Assembly: GCF_005221385.1 (NCBI RefSeq)
Contig: NZ_CP039904.1
Coordinates: 1,268,501 to 1,332,500 of the forward strand
DNA from: Agrobacterium tumefaciens
GTDB taxonomy: Bacteria; Pseudomonadota; Alphaproteobacteria; Rhizobiales; Rhizobiaceae
Reading direction: 5' to 3'
DNA: 64,000 bases
The notes under the pieces were generated by a model that worked only from the letters and a program-made list of their open reading frames with translations, was not told the DNA's origin and made no database searches. Position 1 is the stretch's first letter. Each line of letters begins with the position of its first letter. Below, in pieces: positions 43,574 through 51,344 of the stretch. Both the position numbers and the translations under genes were made by a program.

Positions 43574-43606
43574 AGCACGGCTCATAGGAGAGCCGTGCTA
43601 TTTTTA
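43574..43606 (+). terminator. Rho-independent terminator after the HWE kinase gene
   Basis: AGCACGGCTC / GAGCCGTGCT (43574-43583 and 43590-43599) with an ATAGGA loop is followed by ATTTTTA. A second inverted repeat, ACGGGTTT / AAACCCGT, follows at 43609-43633. Confidence 0.85.
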
Positions 43607-43685
43607 TGACGGGTTTTCAGGGGCGAAACCCGTTTATAGTCAGCCAAGCTTCAGGCGGGGACGGGGGAATTGCTTGGCCTGCAGT

Positions 43686-43729
43686 AAAAATGCATGCCGC
43701 GGCATTCGGTTCCCTGAAAATGCATTTTT
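43686..43729 (-). terminator. Possible weak terminator after the membrane histidine kinase gene
   Basis: AAAAATGCAT (43686-43695) and ATGCATTTTT (43720-43729) can pair around a 24-base loop that itself holds most of a GC-rich palindrome. Read on the minus strand it ends in a five-T run. The stem is A/T-rich, so the call is tentative. Confidence 0.35.
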
Positions 43730-43773
43730 TTAACAATCAGCAAATTTTTGGCCACTCATGCCGCGGATCGGCT

Positions 43774-45492
43774 TTAATGTGCCGGGTCCGGTCGCTTTGG
43801 CGTGAAATAGCGTATCGGCGCTTCCAGAGACCATTCGAAGCCGGTTTCGCGGTATTCCGTCGTCACATACCCACCGAAGGCGCCTTCCGCATGTCTTTTG
43901 ATGACCGTGGTGCCGAAACCCTTGCGGCTCGGCTCCCTGGCCGGTGGTCCGCCTGTCTCGGTCCACAGAAGATGGAGCATCTGCCGGCCGTCTTTTTCAA
44001 GCGGTTGCCACCTCACGGTAATTTTCCCGAGCGGTGCCGAAAGCGCGCCGTATTTAATGGAATTAGTGGTCAGCTCATGCACCACAAGCCCGAAATTCTG
44101 CGCCGCTTCGGGCGATAGCATGAAATCGTCGCCTGCCAGCACGACACGTTCTGATACCGTGCCGAAAACTTCGAGGTGGGTCTCGATCAGCTTGCGGATC
44201 GGCAGCCCCTGCCACTGAACTTCTGCCAGTGCCCGGATCGACATGCCGAGACCGCGCAGGCGATGGTCGACTTCCTTCTGGAACTCCGGAATGCTTTTAT
44301 TTTCCCGACCCAATTGCCGTATCATCGCCTGAACCAGCGTCAGAATATTCTTGGAGCGGTGAACCAGTTCGTGCAGCAGCAATTGCAGCCGCTCTTCCGA
44401 CTGGCTTCTGTCGAAGGAAGCGTTGGAAAGCGCGATGGCGACCTGGTTGGCCTCCTTTATCTTGGTATCCACAGGCGCGACAATCTCACCTTCGCCGATG
44501 CGCTCCGCCATATGAGTCAGATCGCGAATGGAGCTGCGCAATTGCCGGCCGACCAGATAGGCGCCGCCGATAGCGATCAGCACCAGCACAAGGCTGCCGA
44601 TCATCATCTGTCGCCATGTATCGATCAGCGCCGCCTGGCTTGCGGCAAGTGGTCCCCACATTACCGTCTTCCATTGCCAGCCCGGCAATTGCGCATAGGC
44701 ATAGAGATTGCCCTTGCCGTCGAAGAAATTGCCACTGAAAGCCTGCATTTCTGAAAGAACGGCCGGGTTGACAAAGGGCTTGCCCACTTCCGCCTCAGCC
44801 TGGGCGCTGGAAACGACGACACGATTTGTACCGTCGATAATGGCCACGGCCCAGTTGCGCGGCAGGTTCTCCGTGGGGATGAGCCGGCTCAGGTCACTGG
44901 CGTTCTGCGTCAAAATCAGCGCATCGCCGGCCAAGCCCAGGTCCGGATTCAACGGCATGGTAACGTTGAATACCCATTCCTTGCTGGTGGCGCCAAAAAA
45001 CATGTCCGAGACGGTGATGCGGCGGGATTCGATTGCCTTGGCCAGCTTGGCCTCGTCCGGCACCTTGCCGAGAGGCTGGCCATAGGTAACGCGGGTATTG
45101 AGGCGCTGCTGGCCGTCTTTGGTGGCGAGAAGGGCATAGAGGCCCTCCCGTTTCAGGCTTTCGGCAACGCGTCCCTGAAATGCGGCGAGATTGCCATTCT
45201 CGAGTTCCGGAAATTGCGATAGCAGATTGAGGGATGTGGCTATTTCCTGCAGGCGGCGATCGATGTTGCGGCTGACGACCCGGACATCCTCGATGGTTTC
45301 CCTTTGCAGGTCGTCGCGTTTTTCGGCTTCGAGGCGCAGCATCAGATAGCCGACGAAGAGGATGAGCGGCAGGGTGATGACGGTTGCCATCACCACCAGA
45401 TAAGTGCCGATGGAGGCGGTCGGGAAAAAATTCGCGCTGCGCCGACGTAGAGCCGAGATCATGTCTTTCAGTCTGTTGCCGGGTTGAGGCAT
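43774..45492 (-). CDS. Membrane sensor histidine kinase with periplasmic Cache-like domain, HAMP and HisKA_2/HWE kinase
   Basis: This 572-residue protein starts at an ATG with CGGAG nine bases upstream. The first membrane segment is at about residues 29-53. A periplasmic sensor of about 240 residues (Cache-like, with VSDMFFGATSKEWVFNVTMP) ends at the second segment near 296-316. A HAMP linker then leads to the phosphotransfer block LHELVHRSKNILTLVQAM with His378. The kinase domain shows VVHELTTNSIKYGALS and GFGTTVIKRHAEGAFGG. HisKA_2/HWE kinases in alphaproteobacteria commonly feed PhyR, and this one lies 1.3 kb from phyR, so it is a second candidate input for envelope signals. Confidence 0.88.
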   Translation of the reverse strand: MPQPGNRLKDMISALRRRSANFFPTASIGTYLVVMATVITLPLILFVGYLMLRLEAEKRDDLQRETIEDVRVVSRNIDRRLQEIATSLNLLSQFPELENGNLAAFQGRVAESLKREGLYALLATKDGQQRLNTRVTYGQPLGKVPDEAKLAKAIESRRITVSDMFFGATSKEWVFNVTMPLNPDLGLAGDALILTQNASDLSRLIPTENLPRNWAVAIIDGTNRVVVSSAQAEAEVGKPFVNPAVLSEMQAFSGNFFDGKGNLYAYAQLPGWQWKTVMWGPLAASQAALIDTWRQMMIGSLVLVLIAIGGAYLVGRQLRSSIRDLTHMAERIGEGEIVAPVDTKIKEANQVAIALSNASFDRSQSEERLQLLLHELVHRSKNILTLVQAMIRQLGRENKSIPEFQKEVDHRLRGLGMSIRALAEVQWQGLPIRKLIETHLEVFGTVSERVVLAGDDFMLSPEAAQNFGLVVHELTTNSIKYGALSAPLGKITVRWQPLEKDGRQMLHLLWTETGGPPAREPSRKGFGTTVIKRHAEGAFGGYVTTEYRETGFEWSLEAPIRYFTPKRPDPAH

Positions 45493-45624
45493 ACAAAAAA
45501 ACTCCGGCAGTTATGGCATTGTTACGGCAGGGATAATACCGCGCTGTCCCCCGTTAGCAATGCCTGATTTTTACCTTCGGTCGTCGCGGCATGCGGCAAA
45601 TGCACCGGTGTGACCGAAAAAATC

Positions 45625-45650
45625 GGAACTATTTCAACCACCAGCCCGTT
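45625..45650 (+). promoter_or_regulatory. EcfG-dependent promoter of the PRC-barrel gene
   Basis: GGAAC (45625-45629), 17 bases and CGTT (45647-45650) match the consensus exactly. The element ends 80 bases before the start codon at 45731. Confidence 0.75.
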
Positions 45651-45730
45651 TGCAAGACGAACCGGCCAGCGAGCGGTAGCGAAATTCATCACCGCCCGGC
45701 CAGTTGAGAACGATGAAAGGAAGGTACGAA

Positions 45731-46306
45731 ATGGCAAAGAAACTTACGATACTCGTCACCGCCGCCCTGATGGGCACGACGGCTTTCGCGCCGCTTGCCA
45801 TCGCTCAGGGCACCACCCAGCCCGCACCGGCAAATCCGGGTGCGCAGACCGAGCCGGCAACGCCGCCTGCCACTCCGATGACGCCTGCGGCTCCTGCGGC
45901 CAATGACAGCGCGGCCACAACCACGGGCGGTGCTTACATCACCGAGCAGGGCGAAACGCAGATCAGCGCCAATGACTATATTGGCAAGTCGGTCTACACC
46001 GCAGCCGATGAAAGCATCGGTAACGTCACCAATCTCATCATGGCGGAAGATGGCGGCCTGGTCGCAGCCGTGATCGGCGTTGGCGGTTTCCTCGGCATCG
46101 GCGCCAAGGATGTAGCCGTGCCCATGGACAAGGTGACGATGACGCGCAATGCGCAGGACGGCACCATCCGCCTGACGACGACCGAAACGGCAGAGACGCT
46201 GAAGGCGGCTCCCGAGTTCAAGACGCTGGAACAGAAGACCAGCGAAAAGAACGCGGCAACCCCGGCGGCACCGGATAGTACGACGACATCCGCCACCAAG
46301 CCTTAA
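45731..46306 (+). CDS. Periplasmic PRC-barrel domain protein
   Basis: The ATG at 45731 has AAGGAAGG upstream. The 191-residue product has a signal peptide (MAKKLTILVTAALMGTTAFA, cleavage near AIAQG) and a Pro/Ala/Thr-rich linker to about residue 65. A PRC-barrel follows (ISANDYIGKSVYTAADESIG, AVIGVGGFLGIGAKDVAVPM). The C terminus is again Ala/Thr-rich. Exported PRC-barrel proteins are frequent, poorly understood members of the alphaproteobacterial stress regulon. The exact EcfG promoter ahead of it supports that here. Confidence 0.87.
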   Translation: MAKKLTILVTAALMGTTAFAPLAIAQGTTQPAPANPGAQTEPATPPATPMTPAAPAANDSAATTTGGAYITEQGETQISANDYIGKSVYTAADESIGNVTNLIMAEDGGLVAAVIGVGGFLGIGAKDVAVPMDKVTMTRNAQDGTIRLTTTETAETLKAAPEFKTLEQKTSEKNAATPAAPDSTTTSATKP

Positions 46307-46360
46307 TCCCATACCTGGGAGGCAGGAGCCGGGACTGGCTTCAATATGCCGTCCCGCAAG

Positions 46361-46391
46361 AGACACCGGCTACCGGCCGGTGTCTTTTTTT
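46361..46391 (+). terminator. Rho-independent terminator after the PRC-barrel gene
   Basis: AGACACCGGC / GCCGGTGTCT (46361-46370 and 46376-46385) with a TACCG loop is followed by a run of seven T. Confidence 0.9.
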
Positions 46392-46410
46392 ATCTTGGCC
46401 TAAGGGCCGC

Positions 46411-47394
46411 TCAATCGCCGGCGTTGCGGGAAGAATGCCATGCCCAGGCGGATTTGATGATATCCGACAGGGAATAACGCGGTTCCCAGCCCAAAACTTC
46501 TTTAGCCTTATCGTTATTGGCCACGAGTGTGGTGGAATCGCCGTCGCGCCGGCCGGTATATTCGACCGGGAAGGGGCGGCCGGAGACCTCGGAGATTGCC
46601 GCCAGCAATTCCTTCACCGTGGTGCCGGTGCCGGTGCCGAGGTTGAGTTCCACGGTTTCCCCGCCGGCCAGCAGGTAATCCACCGCCCGCACATGGGCAT
46701 CGGCAAGATCGAGAATGTGGATGTAATCGCGCACGCAGGTGCCGTCGCGGGTATCGTAATCCGTGCCGAACACCTTGAAGCCCTGACGCCGTCCAAGTGC
46801 GGCCTCGATGGCGAGCGGAATGGCGTGGGTTTCCGGCTTGTGCCACTCGCCGATACGGCCCTCGAAATCCGCGCCTGCGGCATTGAAATAGCGCAGCATG
46901 ACCGAGCGCAGGCCCTTATAGGCGCTGTAGTCCTTCAGCGCCTGTTCCACCACCCATTTGGTGCGGCCATAGGGATTGATCGGCGCTTGCCGGTGCGTCT
47001 CGTCGATTGGCACCTGTTCCGGCAGTCCGTAGGTGGCGCAGGTGGAGGAGAAAACAAAGGCGGTGACGCCAGCATCAATCGCGGCGGAGAGCAGGTTGAG
47101 CGAGCCAATGACGTTATTATCGTAAAAGGCGACGGGCTGCTTCACCGATTCGCCCACTTCGATCAGCGCCGCGAAATGCAGAACGGCTTCCGGCTGGTGT
47201 TTAGCGAAGACTTCGTCCAGTCGCGCCCGGTCGCGAATATCGCCCTGTTCGAAGGGTCCCCAGCGGACGAATTCCTCATGCCCATTGGACAGATTGTCAA
47301 AAACAACTGGTTCATATCCTCGCTCAGAGAGGAGAAGGCAGGTGTGCGAACCGATATAGCCGGCACCGCCAACGACAAGGACTTTCTTCTTCAT
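46411..47394 (-). CDS. galE: UDP-glucose 4-epimerase
   Basis: The ATG at 47394 with AAAGG upstream gives 327 residues. The NAD motif is VLVVGGAGYIGSHTCLLLSE, and the catalytic block has FSSTCATYG and Tyr/Lys in NPYGRTKWVVEQ. VMLRYFNAAGAD and GTCVRDYIHILDLADAH are diagnostic of GalE. It interconverts UDP-glucose and UDP-galactose. In rhizobia and agrobacteria this enzyme (also named ExoB) supplies UDP-galactose for succinoglycan and lipopolysaccharide. Confidence 0.93.
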   Translation of the reverse strand: MKKKVLVVGGAGYIGSHTCLLLSERGYEPVVFDNLSNGHEEFVRWGPFEQGDIRDRARLDEVFAKHQPEAVLHFAALIEVGESVKQPVAFYDNNVIGSLNLLSAAIDAGVTAFVFSSTCATYGLPEQVPIDETHRQAPINPYGRTKWVVEQALKDYSAYKGLRSVMLRYFNAAGADFEGRIGEWHKPETHAIPLAIEAALGRRQGFKVFGTDYDTRDGTCVRDYIHILDLADAHVRAVDYLLAGGETVELNLGTGTGTTVKELLAAISEVSGRPFPVEYTGRRDGDSTTLVANNDKAKEVLGWEPRYSLSDIIKSAWAWHSSRNAGD

Positions 47395-47504
47395 CAAACG
47401 CCTTTCAAAAAATACGGACGCGCCGAGACTGTATGTCACTTTGTTCAAATAAGGGCGGCGTGGCGCGGGACGCCATTTGCCAGTCTATCCATTGCGCGTA
47501 ACAT

Positions 47505-47539
47505 AAAAAAAACTGCGCATCCATCGTCTGGATGCGCAG
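47505..47539 (-). terminator. Rho-independent terminator after the holin-family gene
   Basis: Read on the minus strand, CTGCGCATCCA / TGGATGCGCAG (47539-47529 and 47523-47513) around GACGA is followed by eight or more T residues. Confidence 0.9.
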
Positions 47540-47585
47540 CTCTCGTGAGGGTCGGTACGTGCATAAAACCCGCCCGACGGTGTGT

Positions 47586-48020
47586 TTATTTCTTTTTCCT
47601 CGTATTGGCCCTCGTCGCCAGAAAACCGGCGGCCATGGCGACGGCGAGCGTCGCATAGGGCCGCGCCTGGATCGCCAGCGTCAACAGTGACTGCAAGGCG
47701 AGGGGTGCTGCGGTCAGCGGGGCAGCCGTCAAGGGTGCAACTGGGCGTGTGGCATAGGCTCTGGGGCGTTTTACAATTGCCAGTGCCACCAGCATGATGA
47801 CGCCGAGCAGGAACGCGGTGCCGGCGACGACAAGCGCGGCAGGACCCGCCCCGACATGCCGGGCAAGATAGATCGACCCTGCAACCACCGCGGCGACGAA
47901 GGCGATCAGGAAAAAGACACCGGTCAGCACCCACAGGATGATGGTGGCACGCAGGCGTCGCGTCACAACGCGTCCTTCGCGCTGGGTGTCTCCCAGATAG
48001 ACCAGCAATGCCTCAAGCAT
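47586..48020 (-). CDS. Phage-holin-family-like small membrane protein (DUF1469 type)
   Basis: The ATG at 48020 has AAGG seven bases before it and gives 144 residues. Two closely spaced membrane helices (about 28-50 and 60-83) match the Phage_holin_3_6/DUF1469 family. A third hydrophobic stretch lies near the C terminus, and the protein ends in RKKK. Despite the name, chromosomal members are not lysis genes. They commonly sit beside DUF883 (YqjD-like) genes, as here, nine bases downstream. Confidence 0.8.
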   Translation of the reverse strand: MLEALLVYLGDTQREGRVVTRRLRATIILWVLTGVFFLIAFVAAVVAGSIYLARHVGAGPAALVVAGTAFLLGVIMLVALAIVKRPRAYATRPVAPLTAAPLTAAPLALQSLLTLAIQARPYATLAVAMAAGFLATRANTRKKK

Positions 48021-48029
48021 GATGCGGCC

Positions 48030-48374
48030 TTATCGACGTGTGAGGAGAGCGAGCACGAAGCCCACGCCAACGGCGATGCCGAGGGACTGAAGCGGGTTCT
48101 TCTGAACCTGATCTGTCAGATTATCGTTCAGCGACGAAATTTCGCTGCGAACACTGTCGGCCATTTCGCCAGAGGCGGTGAGCGCGTCATCAGCCACGCG
48201 AGCCGCCTGCGCCTTCAGCTCATGCGAGGCACCGACGCCAAGCGCCTTAACGCTCTTGGCAAGATTTGCCAGATCTTCGCGAAGCTGGGCGAGCTGGGCC
48301 GCAACGTCGGCTGCATCACCGTTTTCGAGGGATTGCTGGATCTTGTCATTAACGCTGCTACGCACGCTTGCCAT
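48030..48374 (-). CDS. DUF883 (ElaB/YqjD-like) membrane-anchored stress protein
   Basis: The ATG at 48374 has AAGGAC seven bases upstream and gives 114 residues. The first 90 residues are amphipathic helix (DVAAQLAQLREDLANLAKSV). A C-terminal membrane anchor of glycine-zipper type, SLGIAVGVGFVLALLTRR, closes the protein. YqjD/ElaB-type proteins sit in the inner membrane and are induced in stationary phase; some bind ribosomes. An exact EcfG promoter match lies about 130 bases upstream. Confidence 0.83.
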   Translation of the reverse strand: MASVRSSVNDKIQQSLENGDAADVAAQLAQLREDLANLAKSVKALGVGASHELKAQAARVADDALTASGEMADSVRSEISSLNDNLTDQVQKNPLQSLGIAVGVGFVLALLTRR

Positions 48375-48503
48375 AGGTGAAGTCCTTCCTGGAACATCGT
48401 TGATGGAAATTGCGACAGGCCAAACCGACCGTCGCCGCAGGTGGATTCCGTCGCTCAATAACCTGGGTTTGCGCAACCGAAACACCTGCCTGTCCGCCAT
48501 TCA

Positions 48504-48528
48504 AACGCGCCGATGCTTGCTTGGTTCC
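48504..48528 (-). promoter_or_regulatory. EcfG-dependent promoter of the DUF883/holin-family operon
   Basis: On the minus strand GGAAC (48528-48524), 16 bases and CGTT (48507-48504) match the consensus exactly. The leader to the start codon at 48374 is about 125 bases. Confidence 0.72.
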
Positions 48529-48675
48529 GCGCCCGGCATGTTTTCTTCGCGGGCATTTAAGGGCCGGGGGCAATTTTCCGGGAATTCGGTGCCGGACATT
48601 TGTTTTCCTGTCACAAGCATCATATAAGGCCCATCATCGAGACGTACCTTGACTTCAATCAATATGTGAAACGAC

Positions 48676-49773
48676 ATGCTTCAGACGCCTTATTACCTCA
48701 TCGACAAGACAAAACTTCTTCGCAACATGGAGAAGATTGCCTATGTGCGGGAAAAATCCGGTGCCAAGGCGTTGCTGGCGCTGAAATGCTTCGCCACATG
48801 GTCGGTGTTCGATTTCATGTCGCAATATATGGACGGCACAACCTCGTCCTCGCTTTATGAAGTCCGCCTTGGCCGCGAGAAATTTGGCGGTGAAACGCAC
48901 GCCTATTCCGTCGCCTATGCCGATTACGAAATCGACGAGGTGATCTCGAATGCGGACAAGATCATCTTCAACTCCATCGGCCAGCTGGAGCGTTTCGCGG
49001 AGAAGGCGTCGGGCATCACCCGGGGTCTGCGCCTCAATCCGCAGGTCAGCTCCTCGAGCTTCGATCTTGCCGATCCCGCGCGTCCCTTCAGCCGTCTTGG
49101 CGAATGGGACGTCGCCAAGGTCGACAAGGTCATGGACCGTATTTCCGGTTTCATGATCCACAACAATTGCGAAAACGGCGATTTTTCGCTGTTTGACCGG
49201 ATGTTGACGCAGATCGAAGAGAAATTCGGATCGCTGCTGTCACGTGCCGAATGGGTCAGCCTTGGCGGCGGCATTCATTTCACCGGTGACAACTATCCGC
49301 TCGACCAGTTCTGCGACCGCCTCAGGGCGTTCTCGGAAAAATATGGCGTGCAGGTCTATCTGGAGCCCGGTGAAGCTTCGATTACCAAAAGCACCACACT
49401 TGAGGTGACGGTTCTCGACACGCTGTTCAACGGCAAGAACCTCGCCATCGTCGACAGCTCCATCGAAGCGCATATGCTTGATCTGCTGATCTACCGCGAA
49501 ACCGCCAAGGTTGCGCCGAACGAGGGCGAACATCCCTATATGGTCTGCGGCAAGTCGTGCCTGGCGGGCGATATTTTCGGCGATTTCCGCTTCGACAAGG
49601 AGCTGAAGGTCGGCGACCGCATCTCCTTCCAGGACGCTGCCGGTTATACCATGGTCAAGAAGAACTGGTTCAACGGCGTGAAGATGCCGGCGATCGCCAT
49701 CAAGGAACTGGACGGCACCGTGCGCGCCGTTCGTGAATTCGACTTTGCCGATTTCGAGCAAAGCCTGTCTTAA
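48676..49773 (+). CDS. nspC: Carboxynorspermidine/carboxyspermidine decarboxylase
   Basis: This 365-residue PLP enzyme has an alanine-racemase-like barrel. Lys37 in LLALKCFATWSVFD is the PLP lysine. HNNCENGDF, EWVSLGGGIHFTGDNYPLD and VYLEPGEASI are family motifs, and the second-subunit active-site Cys lies in CGKSCLAGDIFGDF. It decarboxylates carboxyspermidine (or carboxynorspermidine) to the polyamine. It is followed 59 bases on by the matching dehydrogenase. In A. tumefaciens this route makes spermidine, so carboxyspermidine is the likely substrate. The ribosome-binding site is weak. Confidence 0.92.
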   Translation: MLQTPYYLIDKTKLLRNMEKIAYVREKSGAKALLALKCFATWSVFDFMSQYMDGTTSSSLYEVRLGREKFGGETHAYSVAYADYEIDEVISNADKIIFNSIGQLERFAEKASGITRGLRLNPQVSSSSFDLADPARPFSRLGEWDVAKVDKVMDRISGFMIHNNCENGDFSLFDRMLTQIEEKFGSLLSRAEWVSLGGGIHFTGDNYPLDQFCDRLRAFSEKYGVQVYLEPGEASITKSTTLEVTVLDTLFNGKNLAIVDSSIEAHMLDLLIYRETAKVAPNEGEHPYMVCGKSCLAGDIFGDFRFDKELKVGDRISFQDAAGYTMVKKNWFNGVKMPAIAIKELDGTVRAVREFDFADFEQSLS

Positions 49774-49832
49774 ACCCTGTTTCAACATCCAACGAAGCTC
49801 ATCCCTGCGGGGAAAAGGAGGCATCACCTGAA

Positions 49833-51071
49833 ATGAAGAAGAACGTTCTGATCATCGGCGCCGGTGGCGTAGCACAGGTCGTGGCGCATAAATGCGCCCA
49901 GAACAGCGATGTATTGGGAGACATTCATATTGCGTCACGGACTTTGGAAAAGTGCCGCAAGATTGTCGAGTCCGTACGCGAAAAGAAGAGCCTCAAGACA
50001 GATGTGAAACTTGAGGCCCATGCGCTTGACGCTATGGATATCGAGGCGACGAAAGCCTTGATCAAACAGACCGGCGTGGAAATCGTCATCAACGTCGGTT
50101 CGTCTTTCGTCAACATGTCCGTTCTTCGTGCCTGCATGGACGCAGGTGTTGCCTATATGGATACGGCGATCCATGAGGATCCGACCAAGATTTGCGAGGC
50201 GCCGCCGTGGTATGGAAACTACGAGTGGAAGCGCGCCGCTGAGTGCAAGGAAAAGGGCGTCACCGCCATTCTCGGCGTCGGTTTCGACCCCGGCGTGGTC
50301 AATGCCTATGCGCGCCTTGCCAAGGATGAATATTTCGACAAGGTCACTTCGGTCGATATCGTCGATATCAATGCCGGTAGCCATGGCCGCTGGTTCTCGA
50401 CCAATTTCGATCCGGAAATCAACTTCCGCGAATTCACCGGCGTTGTCTATTCCTGGCAGAAGGGTGAGTGGCAGACGAACCAGATGTTCGAAGTCGGCCA
50501 GGAATTCGATTTGCCGGTTGTCGGCAAGCAGAAGGCCTACATGACCGGCCATGACGAAGTGCATTCGCTGTCCAAAAATATGGATGGCGCCGATGTGCGC
50601 TTCTGGATGGGCTTCGGCGATCACTACATCAACGTTTTCACGGTGCTGAAGAACCTTGGCCTCCTGTCCGAAAAGCCGGTCAAGACGGCTGAAGGCCTCG
50701 AAGTCGTGCCGCTCAAGGTGGTCAAGGCCGTGCTGCCCGATCCGTCTTCGCTGGCGCCTGACTATGTCGGCAAGACCTGCATCGGCGATATCGTCAAGGG
50801 CATCAAGGACGGCAAGGAACGCGAAGTCTTCATCTACAACGTGGCCGACCATAAGGACGCCTATGAAGAAGTTGGTTCGCAGGGCATTTCCTACACCGCC
50901 GGCGTTCCCCCGGTCGCCGCTGCCATGCTGATTGCGACGGGCGAATGGGATGTGAAGCAGATGGCCAATGTGGAAGAACTGCCGCCGAAGCCGTTCCTTA
51001 ACATCCTGAACAAGATTGGTCTGCCGAACCGCATCAAGGATGAAAACGGCGATCGCGCGCTGGAGTTCTGA
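49833..51071 (+). CDS. Carboxyspermidine dehydrogenase (saccharopine dehydrogenase family)
   Basis: This 412-residue protein starts at an ATG with AAGGAGG 11 bases upstream. The N-terminal Rossmann motif is VLIIGAGGVAQVVAHKCAQN, and GVTAILGVGFDPGVVNAYAR is the family signature. The C-terminal region with VFIYNVADHKDAYEEVGSQG completes the saccharopine-dehydrogenase fold. It reductively joins putrescine to aspartate semialdehyde with NADPH, giving carboxyspermidine for the decarboxylase encoded upstream. Aspartate semialdehyde comes from the aspartokinase pathway, whose lysC lies 2.5 kb further on. Confidence 0.92.
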   Translation: MKKNVLIIGAGGVAQVVAHKCAQNSDVLGDIHIASRTLEKCRKIVESVREKKSLKTDVKLEAHALDAMDIEATKALIKQTGVEIVINVGSSFVNMSVLRACMDAGVAYMDTAIHEDPTKICEAPPWYGNYEWKRAAECKEKGVTAILGVGFDPGVVNAYARLAKDEYFDKVTSVDIVDINAGSHGRWFSTNFDPEINFREFTGVVYSWQKGEWQTNQMFEVGQEFDLPVVGKQKAYMTGHDEVHSLSKNMDGADVRFWMGFGDHYINVFTVLKNLGLLSEKPVKTAEGLEVVPLKVVKAVLPDPSSLAPDYVGKTCIGDIVKGIKDGKEREVFIYNVADHKDAYEEVGSQGISYTAGVPPVAAAMLIATGEWDVKQMANVEELPPKPFLNILNKIGLPNRIKDENGDRALEF

Positions 51072-51100
51072 TTGCAGCATTCTCGACGGATAGAGACAAA

Positions 51101-51130
51101 AAAGCCCCGCGAATGCGGGGCTTTTTCTTT
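51101..51130 (+). terminator. Rho-independent terminator after the polyamine operon
   Basis: AAAGCCCCGC / GCGGGGCTTT (51101-51110 and 51115-51124) with a GAAT loop is followed by TTCTTT. Confidence 0.9.
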
Positions 51131-51212
51131 GCTAACAGATTATCTATCGCGCGCTGGACGCAAAACGGGTGTAGCGCCCAGTCGATGGAAAGAGGTCTAA
51201 CCAGTTACGCGA

Positions 51213-51299
51213 CGTCATACTCGGCCCCGTGCCGAGGATCCAATCATGTTGAATAAAATCAATAGGTTGTGGATCCTCGGGACAAGCCCGAGGATGACG
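51213..51299. repeat. Palindromic intergenic repeat element
   Basis: The 87-bp block starts CGTCATACTCGG and ends CCCGAGGATGACG. Each end is itself an inverted repeat: CTCGG/CCGAG on the left and CTCGGG/CCCGAG on the right. The two ends are roughly inverted copies, joined by GGATCC units on each side of an A/T-rich centre. It resembles the dispersed repeats with TCATCCTCGGGCTTG-type arms common in Rhizobiales intergenic DNA. Confidence 0.65.
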
Positions 51300-51344
51300 T
51301 TGAGAGCAGGCATGCCCGCCGTCGTCGTTAGTCGCAGAGTGACC

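Noticed and set aside
47586..48020. Reading the holin-family gene as a prophage remnant
   Set aside because: No other phage gene is nearby, and the gene sits in a conserved-type stress operon with a DUF883 partner.
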